A stretch of 64,000 nucleotides of DNA, taken from contig JAFGSY010000038.1 in assembly GCA_016934315.1 (NCBI GenBank), positions 48,009 through 112,008 of the forward strand, written 5' to 3'. Below, in pieces: positions 33,715-42,549 of the stretch. The notes below the pieces were generated by a model. That model was given only the letters and a program-made list of their open reading frames with translations, searched no databases and had not been told where the DNA came from. The translations under genes were made by a program, and so were the position numbers. Positions within the stretch are counted from its first letter, which is position 1. The number at the start of each line of letters is the position of its first letter. Origin of the DNA: Candidatus Anaeroferrophillus wilburensis (GTDB lineage: Bacteria > Desulfobacterota > Anaeroferrophillalia > Anaeroferrophillales > Anaeroferrophillaceae).

Positions 33715-36708
33715 TCAAAAATCAGCAAAAGGCCGCCGGTATGCCGCCAGCAACTCGTCGACTGCCACATCAACACAGGCTTCCTCACCCTGGGTGATGA
33801 TCAACCGCCCACGGTCACTCACGACGCCAAGGCACAGATGCGGAGAACCACCAAACTCCTGTTCAAGCAGTGACCGCCGGTCGGCTGCCACCGTCACGAG
33901 AAAACGACCCGGGGTTTCAACAAAAAGGAAAGGTTCAGGCGGCTGGCCGGCAGGCAGGGTAATGGTGCAGCCTAAACCATTGGCCATTGATGATTTGCCG
34001 AGGGCGACCGCCAGACCACCCTGGGCCAGTGGATAGAGTGTCCGGAAAAAGCCCTGTTCCACCAGCTGGGCAACCTTGCCATAAGCAGGCAGAAACTTGT
34101 CCGGCTGAACCTGGGGCACCATGCCCTCGGCCGCCGCCGCCGAAAGCAGGCCCTGGTCCTGGAGCAACCCGGCAAACTCGCTGCCGCCCAGTTCACTCCC
34201 GGTTTCGCCCAGAAGATAGATCACATCGCCCGGCTCGCAAAAGGCAAACGTACGCACCTGCGCCACATGGGGAACCACCCCCAGGGAAGAGATGAGCAGC
34301 GTCGGAGGGACAGAAATCGTCAGGGGCCGATCATCGGCGTCAAAACCAGAAAAGTCATTAAACATACTGTCTTTGCCGGAAATAAACGGCGTTCCATAGG
34401 CAACGGCAATGTCATAACAGGCCCTCGCTGCCTCCTTCAATTGCCACAAACGCTGCGAATCATGGGAGGAACACCAGCAGAAATTATCCAGCAGGGCAAT
34501 CTGCGCCAACGGAGAGCCAACAGCAATCAGGTTGCGCACCGCCGTATCAATGGCCACCGCCGCCATGGCATAGGGATCCAGTTCAGCAAAGGCAGGGTAG
34601 AGGCTCTGGGAAACGGCAACCCCCCGGGGAGAATCAAGCACCGGCCGAATGACGGTCGCCACATTATCAACCAGATTTTTGCCCACCAGCGGCTTAAGTA
34701 CCGACCCGCCCTGCACCTCAAAATCATACTGTGTACTGACAAACGCCCGGGAACAGATATTCAAGCGGGAAAACATCTGCAGGAAAAGGTCCTCGACCGG
34801 GATCGACTCCGGCAGACTCACAGGTTTGTCGGCCACCCGGCAGGCAGCTGTTTGCAGAACTTTGGGCGGCAGGCCGTTATGGAGAAAGTCCAACTCCATA
34901 TCCACGACCATCTGCCCCGCAAACACCACCTGACAGCGGCCGCTGTCGGTAAACCGCCCGATTACCGTGGCTTCAACTCCACGCCGCTGCAGCAACTCGG
35001 CCAACGCCGCCCAATTCTCCGGCGGCACCGACATGGTCATACGCTCCTGCGATTCGCTGATCCAGATCTGCCAAGGGGCCATGCCTGGATATTTGGTCGG
35101 CACTTTATCCAGCTCCACATAACAGCCGCCGCATTCCCGGGCCATCTCCGCCACCGAACAGGAAAGACCACCGGCACCGTTGTCGGTAATACTATGATAC
35201 AGTTCCCGATCCCTGACCTCTTTCACCAGACAATCGGAAAACTTCTTCTGGGTGATGGGATCACCGATCTGCACCGCCGTTGCCGGGCTGCCGCTGGTCA
35301 TCGCCTCCGACGAAAAGGTGGCGCCATGAATGCCGTCCAATCCCACCCGGCCGCCAACCATAACGATATAATCGCCAGCCCGAGCCTGCTTGAGATGGCT
35401 GGGCTTGCCATTGAGCTGGCGGGGTATCAATCCCACCGTGCCGACAAACACCAGCGGCTTCCCTTTATAGCGGGGATCGAAGGTCATGAAACCCTGGGTT
35501 GTGGGAATGCCGGAACAGTTGCCTCCCACCCGGACGCCTTCAATCACGCCATCCATAATTTGGCGCGGTAGCAGTGCCTGGTTCAGGCGACCGGGAGAGC
35601 GGTACAGCGGTTGACGATCAGCAGGATCCGCAAAACAGAAACCATAACGGTTCAATACCGGTTTAGCCCCCATCCCGAAGCCGATCGTATCCCGGTTCAC
35701 CCCGACAATACCGGTAATGGAACCGCCAAAAGGATCCAGTGCCGACGGCGAGTTATGGGTTTCGACTTTATCGGTCACCAGATACCGATCATCAAAAATA
35801 ATTGCGCCGGAATTATCCACAAACACCGAAACACAAGGGTCATCAGCCCCCCGCCGGGCCCGGATGGCGGCTGTTGCACCTTTGATATAGGTACGGTACA
35901 GACCATCAACCAGCTCATCAATGGAAGCGGCAAAGATTGTATGCTTGCAGTGTTCCGACCAGGTCTGGGCCAGAGACTCAAGCTCCACATCGGTGGGAGC
36001 CCGGTGTTCACGGTTCTGAAAATACGCCTTAATGGCAGCCAGATAGGGAAGGTCAAGCGCCAGCGGCCCACGGCGTACCGGCTGCCCCTGCGCATCAAGG
36101 TGGTCAATGATCCCTTCTTTTCCCAAGGCCACCAACTGCTCCTCTGAGAGCTGCAGGTCAACCGTTGAAACCTCCATGCCGGCAGTTAGGGAAACCCGCG
36201 GAATAACGCTATCCATACCTCCATCGGCCAGGTAGCGAACCCGATCCTTGATCTGCACACGCTGGATAAGGGGGTTGGCCAGGGAGGCGGCGATTATCGC
36301 CAAATCATCATCACCCAGGCCCTCGCCCGCCAGATAAAAAATCTGGCTGCTGTAGACGCCGGCCGCCGCCGGCAAGCGGCGCTGCCAGCTATCCTGCAGA
36401 GTTTCCCTGGTGGTGGCGGCGACATTATCGGTAACTCCGGGGAGAAAACCAACCTCCAAGACATGGGAAAGCTCGGCCAAGTCACGACTTCGATTTACCA
36501 GGACCTGGTGAATCACCGGATTGCTCAACAGCTGGGCTGCCTGTTCCAGCTCAGCCGCGCTAAAATCCCCTTCAAGTGTGTAGACATCTGAAATACTTAC
36601 CGAAAACAATCGGCCGGCCAATCCCAAACCCTGCAGCCGCTCCATGAGCCGCACGGCCCGGGCATCAAGTTCCGACTGCTGATAATATACTTCGATATGG
36701 TGCGCCAT
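33715..36708 (-). CDS. purL: FGAM synthase with fused PurS-like N-terminus
   Basis: Large subunit of FGAM synthase (997 residues), converting FGAR, ATP and ammonia to FGAM. The first 200 residues contain two PurS-like repeats; the body has the two PurM-like ATP-binding halves with the SEHCKH motif, and a C-terminal ATP-grasp-like part. The glutaminase domain is not fused. I use the ATG at 36708 after TGAG; an in-frame GTG upstream at 36786 overlaps hpt. It sits between hpt and purQ. Confidence 0.93.
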   Translation of the reverse strand: MAHHIEVYYQQSELDARAVRLMERLQGLGLAGRLFSVSISDVYTLEGDFSAAELEQAAQLLSNPVIHQVLVNRSRDLAELSHVLEVGFLPGVTDNVAATTRETLQDSWQRRLPAAAGVYSSQIFYLAGEGLGDDDLAIIAASLANPLIQRVQIKDRVRYLADGGMDSVIPRVSLTAGMEVSTVDLQLSEEQLVALGKEGIIDHLDAQGQPVRRGPLALDLPYLAAIKAYFQNREHRAPTDVELESLAQTWSEHCKHTIFAASIDELVDGLYRTYIKGATAAIRARRGADDPCVSVFVDNSGAIIFDDRYLVTDKVETHNSPSALDPFGGSITGIVGVNRDTIGFGMGAKPVLNRYGFCFADPADRQPLYRSPGRLNQALLPRQIMDGVIEGVRVGGNCSGIPTTQGFMTFDPRYKGKPLVFVGTVGLIPRQLNGKPSHLKQARAGDYIVMVGGRVGLDGIHGATFSSEAMTSGSPATAVQIGDPITQKKFSDCLVKEVRDRELYHSITDNGAGGLSCSVAEMARECGGCYVELDKVPTKYPGMAPWQIWISESQERMTMSVPPENWAALAELLQRRGVEATVIGRFTDSGRCQVVFAGQMVVDMELDFLHNGLPPKVLQTAACRVADKPVSLPESIPVEDLFLQMFSRLNICSRAFVSTQYDFEVQGGSVLKPLVGKNLVDNVATVIRPVLDSPRGVAVSQSLYPAFAELDPYAMAAVAIDTAVRNLIAVGSPLAQIALLDNFCWCSSHDSQRLWQLKEAARACYDIAVAYGTPFISGKDSMFNDFSGFDADDRPLTISVPPTLLISSLGVVPHVAQVRTFAFCEPGDVIYLLGETGSELGGSEFAGLLQDQGLLSAAAAEGMVPQVQPDKFLPAYGKVAQLVEQGFFRTLYPLAQGGLAVALGKSSMANGLGCTITLPAGQPPEPFLFVETPGRFLVTVAADRRSLLEQEFGGSPHLCLGVVSDRGRLIITQGEEACVDVAVDELLAAYRRPFADF

Positions 36709-36743
36709 AGTCTCAAATAGGTCAAAAGTGTTAACTGGGCAGA

Positions 36744-37310
36744 TCACCCATGTCCGGCTTCCAACAGTAGAGGATCGCTGCCGCAATCAACGGCTGCACG
36801 CTCCTCTTCACCTAATGCAGCAATGTGGGGCAGTTCCCGGTAGCACTCGCGATAATCCAGGCCATACCCGACGACAAACATATCGGCAATGGTGGTGCCA
36901 ACGTAATCCGCAACGACCCCGTTGTTATGCCCCTCTTTCTGCAGCAAGACACAGGTTCTCACCTGACGGGCTCCCCGATCAGCAAGAAAATTGTGCATCT
37001 TCCGGAGGGTATGCCCGGTATCAAGGATGTCATCCACCACCAGAACATCCTTGTCCGCTACCGTCAGCCCCATCAGTTCTTCAAGCTGGACATGGCCACT
37101 GGACCGGTCGCCAAAGTAGCTTTTAGCCCGCATAAACCCCATCTCCAACCGCACTCCGCAGCGGCAAAGAGCACGGCTGAGATCGGCCATAAACGGCAGG
37201 CAGCCCTTCAACAGGCCAACCACCATGAGGTGCTGGTGCTCAATGGCAATTTCCCTCGCCAGCCGGGCAACAAGTTCCTCTATCTGGCGCTCATTCAACA
37301 CCGTATCCAT
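36744..37310 (-). CDS. hpt: Hypoxanthine phosphoribosyltransferase
   Basis: Purine salvage enzyme of 188 residues. The PRPP motif VLVVDDILDTG lies near residues 89-99 and the YFGDRSSG flexible loop at 65-72. It makes IMP or GMP from the bases. It is upstream of purL by 35 bp, so salvage and de novo genes may be co-transcribed. The C-terminal DCGSDPLLLEAG extension is unusual for the family but does not affect the core. Confidence 0.92.
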   Translation of the reverse strand: MDTVLNERQIEELVARLAREIAIEHQHLMVVGLLKGCLPFMADLSRALCRCGVRLEMGFMRAKSYFGDRSSGHVQLEELMGLTVADKDVLVVDDILDTGHTLRKMHNFLADRGARQVRTCVLLQKEGHNNGVVADYVGTTIADMFVVGYGLDYRECYRELPHIAALGEEERAAVDCGSDPLLLEAGHG

Positions 37311-37648
37311 GATCGCACATCTCTCTATTCCACGAAAAGTCGACCGCTGACTGCACCATAGCGGCTTGGTAGCTGCACCAGCCCGCCATGAACATCATCC
37401 GGAAGCATCTGCGGGAAAACGTTGCAATCCTCCGTTGCTTTTTCCATACCATTATCAAAAAAAAATATCTACCTTCTATGATGAACCGGCAGCAACGCCT
37501 GGAGACAATGGCACCGTGCTCGTTTCGGCGTTCAAGCACGCAACCGGCCAGCACGCTCCCGTCATGCAGGGGTGGCATAACAAGAAGTGCGAAACACTCG
37601 TCCATGCGGAAAAACAGGGTCCCACGACAGACCTCAGCTGCAGGCCTG
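37311..37648. other. Intergenic region upstream of hpt, no gene recognised
   Basis: No supported gene. A minus-strand open frame of 129 codons (37291-37680) overlaps the hpt start and has no plausible product. The stretch has several short inverted repeats and lies between the terminator of metV and hpt, so it should hold the hpt promoter, which I cannot place. Confidence 0.5.
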
Positions 37649-37698
37649 AAAAAAAAAGCCGGTTGCACCGCTGATGTCATCAGCGGTGCAACCGGCTT
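37649..37698 (-). terminator. Strong terminator of the metF-metV cluster
   Basis: A 21-bp perfect stem (37656-37676 with 37678-37698), followed on the minus strand by nine T residues. It ends the minus-strand metV transcript before the hpt region. Confidence 0.88.
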
Positions 37699-37756
37699 CC
37701 AATCGTTGCAAAGCCGCGCCCGACAACGGTGGGCGCGGCCAGAGAACGGCCGGTGG

Positions 37757-38431
37757 TCAGCCTGCGTAACGCTGCTTATAGTCTTCCTGAATAAGGCTTC
37801 GGCGGGTCTGGTTCTGCCACTCCCTCGGCGGCTTCACCGTGAGGATATTGGCGAGTCTCCCCTGGGCCTGCAGCCGTTTGTGAATCTCATACCAGGCACA
37901 GGGCGTATCTTTATCCACTTCGCAGGTCCCATCCAGCCGGGTGCCGCCGCAGGGACCATTGAAGACGCCCTTGGCACACCGGGTCACCGGACAAATGCCG
38001 GCGGTTTCCGCCAGAACACACTCACCGCAAGTACGGCAGTTCTCTTCAAACCAGCCAATATTGCGGTCCACACCGCAAAAGACGGTATTGAGCGCCGGAA
38101 ACACCGGCGTCTCAGGATAACGCTCGGCAACAAACTGAACACCAACCCCGCAGGCCATCGACAACACGGCATCATAGCCGGCAATCATCTCATCTAGATC
38201 GGTAAAAAAATCATAGTTGCATTGACGTTCAATGACAAAATTATCCATTATCAGGTTGATATTGTCGCCCTGCAAGGCGTTTTTCAATTCCGCATTGAGG
38301 GTGACCACCTCTTTCTGCCCCCCTGCCAGACAGATGGAGGTACAGCCGCCGCACCCGACGTTCAACACCTTTTTGTAGCTCTTGACCATCTCTTTGATTT
38401 CATCCAAGGGTTTTCTTTCAGCTATAATCAC
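37757..38431 (-). CDS. metV: MetV-type methylene-tetrahydrofolate reductase C-terminal protein
   Basis: Protein of 224 residues of the MTHFR_C (MetV) family that accompanies MetF in acetogens and related bacteria. Cys-rich clusters are C27, C30, C34 and C132, C135, C138, C147, C152, C161, suitable for Fe-S clusters. It probably carries electrons to the FAD of MetF. It is the last gene of the cluster that starts with metF, separated by cytochrome and Fe-S genes. The role is from family knowledge. Confidence 0.88.
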   Translation of the reverse strand: MIIAERKPLDEIKEMVKSYKKVLNVGCGGCTSICLAGGQKEVVTLNAELKNALQGDNINLIMDNFVIERQCNYDFFTDLDEMIAGYDAVLSMACGVGVQFVAERYPETPVFPALNTVFCGVDRNIGWFEENCRTCGECVLAETAGICPVTRCAKGVFNGPCGGTRLDGTCEVDKDTPCAWYEIHKRLQAQGRLANILTVKPPREWQNQTRRSLIQEDYKQRYAG

Positions 38432-38502
38432 TTTTCCCTCCGTTCATAACTATCAAAGTTTTGTGTGCCCCCGCAGCAAACTGAGGCGTTCGGGCAGGGT
38501 CA

Positions 38503-38616
38503 TCATCTTTCGCTCTCATGTTTCAGCTTCATCATCTCCCTGCCAAGCTTGTCCTCAAATACCGAATGCTGTATGGCAATGATTTCATCAGGATGCTGTA
38601 TCCTACTTGACAACAT
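38503..38616 (-). CDS. Candidate 37-residue protein after the cytochrome gene
   Basis: An ATG at 38616 lies inside the last codons of the cytochrome gene (tgtcATGttg) with a GGTGG shortly upstream, and reads 37 codons to a TGA at 38503. The product is charged and helical with no membrane segment. The overlap looks like translational coupling. It is short, so support is weak. Confidence 0.3.
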   Translation of the reverse strand: MLSSRIQHPDEIIAIQHSVFEDKLGREMMKLKHESER

Positions 38617-39004
38617 GACAACCACCGCAGGTCCGCGGGCCTGTCGTTTTGCCTGCTGCGGCCATGACCTTGTGACACCCGGTGCATGACCGGTGAAAAG
38701 CCTGCCGCAGACCCTGTCGGGCTTTCCAGTTGTGACAGTGGGCACAGCGAATTTCTGCGTTTCCCTCTTCCAGCGTATCTTCATCCAGAACATTTTCCCC
38801 CTTCTCGTAGCGGTGATGGCAATCGGCACACTCAAGTGCGTTCAGGTGACGTTCATGGGGAAAAAGAACTGCTGGCCGTTCTTTTTTGGTAAAAGTTTCC
38901 AGATTGTTCAGCACGATAGTCTCCGGTTGGGCCCACAGCGGCAAAGCAAAGGCGATGACCAGAACTGCACCGAACAACAAACCTATGCCGTAATTTTTTT
39001 TCAT
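38603..39004 (-). CDS. Tetrahaem cytochrome c3-like protein
   Basis: Secreted c-type cytochrome (133 residues). A signal peptide covers 1-25 (LWA|QP), and four CxxCH haem sites are at 59-63, 87-91, 107-111 and 126-130, with extra His residues as axial ligands. AAAGGAG lies before the ATG. It follows the 4Fe-4S gene by 20 bp. It is likely a periplasmic electron partner of the membrane cytochrome b (inference). Confidence 0.9.
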   Translation of the reverse strand: MKKNYGIGLLFGAVLVIAFALPLWAQPETIVLNNLETFTKKERPAVLFPHERHLNALECADCHHRYEKGENVLDEDTLEEGNAEIRCAHCHNWKARQGLRQAFHRSCTGCHKVMAAAGKTTGPRTCGGCHVVK

Positions 39005-39024
39005 TGTCCCTCTCTCCTTTGCCA

Positions 39025-39420
39025 TTAGAGCCAACTTTCTCCCCCATCCTGCTCAGGGAACACCCCCTGAGATCGGCAGATACCACGGGTAAAGTCGATC
39101 ATCCGCGGGATATCGATCCCGATGGGGCAGTAGCAGCGGTGGCAAAGCACACAGTTTCTCCATACCAGTCCCTTGATTCCCTCAAGAAATTGGCGGTCAA
39201 CATTGCCTTTTTTCTTATACAAGATACCCAGCGAATTAACGATTTTATACGAGGGCATGTACTGCGGGTCTCCCTTGTGGGCCATATACAAAAAGCAGCT
39301 CTCGGCACAGATGCTGCAACGAACACAATAATTCAAAATGCGCTTCATCTCAGGCTCTTTTCTTTCCAGCATTTCTGAGATTGCCGCTGTATTGACAGAG
39401 TTTTTTTCCTGCTCAGGCAT
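39025..39420 (-). CDS. 4Fe-4S dicluster protein, HdrC-like
   Basis: Protein of 131 residues with two Fe-S motifs. The first is C32-x2-C35-x2-C38-x3-C42, and the second is C90-x2-C93-x2-C96-x-C98-P, shorter by two residues than the usual CxxCxxCxxxCP. It resembles the HdrC or Tmc iron-sulfur subunits that pair with a cytochrome b. It sits between the NarI-like and cytochrome genes with short gaps. It may pass electrons between the membrane and cytosol. Confidence 0.85.
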   Translation of the reverse strand: MPEQEKNSVNTAAISEMLERKEPEMKRILNYCVRCSICAESCFLYMAHKGDPQYMPSYKIVNSLGILYKKKGNVDRQFLEGIKGLVWRNCVLCHRCYCPIGIDIPRMIDFTRGICRSQGVFPEQDGGESWL

Positions 39421-39434
39421 TGAACTTCTCCCTT

Positions 39435-40112
39435 TTATTTCACTTGGTTATAGGACCAGACTCTGGCTCCCCGCCCCAATGTGTGCTCATAATGCATCAG
39501 GTAACGATAGAGAAAAAACAACAGTCCGTGTTTCAGCTTGGTAAAGGGGATGGCCACCAGCATCAGTTCCCCGGCCACGATATGAAGAATAAGCACCGTT
39601 TCATAATCAAACCACTGGCGGGTGGCAGCATAGCCGGTGAGAAAAGGAGCAATGACAATCAGGAGAATGAGATAATCATAGGCGGTCGTGATCACCCTCA
39701 CCCGATAGACGAAGATACGACGCATAAAGAAAAACAGTCCGCCTAAGAGCACAAACCAGGTAAGCATATCGGCAACAAATTCAGGAAAGGTGAAAAGGCT
39801 GATACCAAAAGATTCGCTCAGGAGAATGTTATGGGCCAGGAGAAAAATCGGCAGAATAATGACACAGGCATGAAATGCCGTGGTCATTATGGTCAGCAGC
39901 GGGTGAACGCCAAAGATGCTGGTACTGATATCAAGCAGGCGAAGATTGCCTGATGACTTTATGTCACCGAGAACGCTGGCCGGCGGACTGGGAAGGGACG
40001 ATTCCCTGGTGCAGTCATAAAATCGTCTGGCCTGGAAGAGCAGGCCGATAATGAAAATGGCAAAAGCGACCCATACCAGCGGCCCCCGGACAAAACCATA
40101 GATGTCGTACAT
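39435..40112 (-). CDS. NarI/TmcC-like cytochrome b membrane protein
   Basis: Integral membrane protein of 225 residues with five predicted helices (around 12-30, 68-92, 105-125, 150-168, 175-195). His residues in helix 2 and helix 5 (HACVII, LHIVAGEL) could ligate haem b, as in NarI and HdrE/TmcC. GAGGAGG lies at 5 nt from the ATG at 40112; an upstream in-frame start is not used. It probably exchanges electrons with menaquinone (inference). Confidence 0.85.
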   Translation of the reverse strand: MYDIYGFVRGPLVWVAFAIFIIGLLFQARRFYDCTRESSLPSPPASVLGDIKSSGNLRLLDISTSIFGVHPLLTIMTTAFHACVIILPIFLLAHNILLSESFGISLFTFPEFVADMLTWFVLLGGLFFFMRRIFVYRVRVITTAYDYLILLIVIAPFLTGYAATRQWFDYETVLILHIVAGELMLVAIPFTKLKHGLLFFLYRYLMHYEHTLGRGARVWSYNQVK

Positions 40113-40182
40113 GGTTACCTCCTCTGTATTCCGGCAGGGAAAAACACGCATCCCTGCCTCCCCTAACCGGGGAATAGTGTTC

Positions 40183-41106
40183 CTACACCTGGGGTCTGGG
40201 CAAGACGTTGGCTCGCTCGGCAATTTCCGGCACCCGGTGCTCCCATTCAATGGGCATCAGATGGACACCGGCCACCCCCTTCATCTCTTTGAACTCCTCA
40301 ATCTGCTCGCAGGCAATTTTGATCCCCTCATCGGCAACCTTTTTCTTCTCCACCCCCTGCAGCCTGGTGATAATTTCATCAGGAACATCCATGCCGGGAA
40401 CATTGCCCTTCATATATTTTGCCATACCGATGCTTTTCATCGGAGTTACGCCGGCCAGAATATAGACCTTCTCCGTCAGGCCCATCTCATTCGCCTGATG
40501 AACCCACTCGCGCATCCGCTTCATGTTGAAGATACACTGGGTCTGGATAAAATCTGCCCCGGCGGCCACCTTTTTGGCCAGCCGATGCACCCGCCATTCA
40601 AAAGGCTCGCCAAAGGGATTGGCGGCCGCACCGATGAACATCTTCGGAGCTACATCAAGATCATCACCACCAAGAAATTTCCCCTCATCACGCATTTTTT
40701 TAACGACGCTGATCAACTGGATGGAATCAATATCAAAAACCCCTTTCGCCTTGGGATGATCGCCGAACTGCTGATGGTCACCGGACAAACAAAGCATATT
40801 GCGAATTCCATGCGCGTAAGCCCCCAGAACATCACTCTGCATGGCGATCCGGTTCCGGTCCCGACAGACCATCTGATAATTGGGCTCTATTCCCTCCTGC
40901 AGCAGAATCATCGATCCAGCCCAACTGGACATGCGCACCATGGCCGTCTGGTTGTCGGTCATGTTGGCCATATCGACCATCCCTTTCAAATAGCTCGCTT
41001 TCTGTCTGATTGCCTCAACATTGGCACCACGAGGCGGTCCGACTTCACCGGTAAAGGCAAAGTGTCCTGCTTTTAACACCTTTTCAAGATTGCTTCCCGA
41101 CTTCAT
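40183..41106 (-). CDS. metF: Methylene-tetrahydrofolate reductase
   Basis: FAD-dependent TIM-barrel enzyme (307 residues) reducing 5,10-methylene-THF to 5-methyl-THF in the methyl branch of C1 metabolism. Motifs are FTGEVGPPRG, the LCLSGD FAD segment and FIQTQ. It has no NAD(P)H domain, as in the MetF of MetFV systems. It heads a minus-strand run of five genes that ends with metV. The reducing partner is probably MetV or the membrane module. Confidence 0.92.
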   Translation of the reverse strand: MKSGSNLEKVLKAGHFAFTGEVGPPRGANVEAIRQKASYLKGMVDMANMTDNQTAMVRMSSWAGSMILLQEGIEPNYQMVCRDRNRIAMQSDVLGAYAHGIRNMLCLSGDHQQFGDHPKAKGVFDIDSIQLISVVKKMRDEGKFLGGDDLDVAPKMFIGAAANPFGEPFEWRVHRLAKKVAAGADFIQTQCIFNMKRMREWVHQANEMGLTEKVYILAGVTPMKSIGMAKYMKGNVPGMDVPDEIITRLQGVEKKKVADEGIKIACEQIEEFKEMKGVAGVHLMPIEWEHRVPEIAERANVLPRPQV

Positions 41107-41240
41107 CTGACATTCCTCACCTTTGATAATTAGAAGATATTGTCATCCTGGAACAACAGGTTCCTGGATCTCGGCAAGACCAGCACCTCAGCGGCTAAAA
41201 AACGGCCATCTTTTCAGTTGGGCAGACCGTGAACATTTGC

Positions 41241-41387
41241 TCACCGGATCACGTTCTCTCTGGATAACCCAGAGGGAGACACCTGGTTCCCAGGCATCGA
41301 CACCCAGCTGAGCAGCAGCGCAAATATGAGAAAAAAATCACAGAACCAAGCCAGAAAAAAAGCGCCTGGCGTTACATGACGCTTCAT
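41241..41387 (-). CDS. Candidate 48-residue membrane protein upstream of metF
   Basis: The ATG at 41387 has GAGGTGG at about 5 nt. The product begins MKRHVTPGAFF and has one hydrophobic helix (about 11-31) and a polar tail. It lies 134 bp before metF on the same strand. A longer in-frame start at 41528 has no ribosome site. Short size and lack of known family keep the confidence low. Confidence 0.38.
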   Translation of the reverse strand: MKRHVTPGAFFLAWFCDFFLIFALLLSWVSMPGNQVSPSGLSRENVIR

Positions 41388-41756
41388 TTTTGACCACCTC
41401 TTCAATACCGTAGTGAACTCGCTGAAAATCAGAAAAACAGCTCCCAGAGCGCAACACTTACAAACCATTCTGCTCTCGCGCAGGCTGTACCTCCGAAAAT
41501 CCATGGCAATGGCAAAAAACGTTGACACACCTATTGCAACTTTCTGCTGGTGACGCCCGCTGCCATGGACAACAAAGCAAGGTAGTCGGCAGAGATAACC
41601 TACTCCAATAAAAAAAAGTTTGTCAAGTATTTTTTATTTTGTATTTTCAATACATGCGCCTGCCAGCAGCCCAGCCGGACATAACGCTGCCGGATCAGGG
41701 ATGATCGTAATGGGGGGCAAGCACCAAAGCCAACAGCCGCCCATCATTGTTTTTTC
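41388..41756. other. Non-coding gap upstream of metF and ribE
   Basis: AT-rich stretch without a supported gene beyond the small membrane protein. On the minus strand TTGACA (41626-41621) is followed at 18 bp by TAGGTT, a weak candidate promoter for the metF run. No FMN riboswitch core is visible ahead of ribE. Confidence 0.4.
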
Positions 41757-41785
41757 TTGACTCGGAAGCAATTTATCTATATATG
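41757..41785 (+). promoter_or_regulatory. Promoter of the rib operon
   Basis: TTGACT (41757-41762), a 17-bp spacer and TATATG (41780-41785). A start near 41792 gives a 40-nt leader to ribE. This is too short for an FMN riboswitch. Confidence 0.6.
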
Positions 41786-41831
41786 ACGGCCAGAATAATT
41801 ATCTGTTTTTACACAGCAAACACGTTGACCA

Positions 41832-42482
41832 ATGTTCACTGGCATTATCGAAGAAATCGGCAGCATTGAATGGATTGATGTGCGCCACGGCTCCGGCCGG
41901 CTAGCCGTTCAGGGAGAAATCATCCGTCAGGGTTGTCACCTGGGTGACAGTATCGCCGTTAACGGCACCTGCCTGACGGTTGTGGAAATAGGCACTTCAG
42001 CGGTATCCTTTGACGTTTCTGCCGAAACCGTAGACCGCTCAACCATCGGCTTGCTGCAGCCTGGCGATCCCGTCAACCTGGAACGGGCGATGGCGGCCAA
42101 CGGTCGTTTTGGCGGCCACATGGTTTCCGGCCATATCGATGGAACCGGCACCATTGCCGCCCGCAGCCAAGATGCCAATGCCACTCTGATTACCATCACC
42201 GCTCCCCCGGCCATCACCCGTTTGTTGATCGAAAAAGGATCCATCGCCGTTGATGGCATCAGCCTGACCGTTGCAGCATGCAGCCCAACCTCCTTTTCGG
42301 TGGCCATCATACCCCACACCCTCAACCAGACCACCCTTCGCTGGAAAAAGACTCGGGACCGCGTCAATCTGGAAAACGATCTGGTAGGGAAATATATCTA
42401 TTCCTTTTTGCACCCTGAAACGCTGGAGCAACCCAAGTCAGCCATTGACCATGCTTTTTTAAAAAAGCATGGCTTTGCCTAA
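41832..42482 (+). CDS. ribE: Riboflavin synthase alpha subunit
   Basis: Enzyme of 216 residues converting two 6,7-dimethyl-8-ribityllumazines to riboflavin. It has the duplicated barrel with MFTGIIE at the start, the GHxVSGHID motif in the first half and the second-repeat SLTV segment. It begins the ribE-ribBA-ribH-nusB operon; ribD, often first, is absent here. The 3' end holds a 24-bp palindrome. No FMN riboswitch precedes it. Confidence 0.95.
   Translation: MFTGIIEEIGSIEWIDVRHGSGRLAVQGEIIRQGCHLGDSIAVNGTCLTVVEIGTSAVSFDVSAETVDRSTIGLLQPGDPVNLERAMAANGRFGGHMVSGHIDGTGTIAARSQDANATLITITAPPAITRLLIEKGSIAVDGISLTVAACSPTSFSVAIIPHTLNQTTLRWKKTRDRVNLENDLVGKYIYSFLHPETLEQPKSAIDHAFLKKHGFA
42449..42472 (+). 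repeat. 24-bp perfect palindrome in the ribE 3' end
   Basis: Two CCATGCTTTTTT-type half sites meet at a T6/A6 centre inside the last ribE codons (residues DHAFLKKHG). It may form a hairpin, but there is no U-tract terminator after it. Purpose unknown. Confidence 0.6.
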
Positions 42483-42549
42483 GTCTGCCTTGTCACGGCA
42501 GAAACTCGGCCGCAACCTGAAGAACTGATCTTTAACCCAGAGGAAAACA

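Noticed and set aside
37291..37680. 129-codon minus-strand frame upstream of hpt
   Set aside because: It overlaps the hpt start, begins inside a terminator, and its product has no plausible domain.
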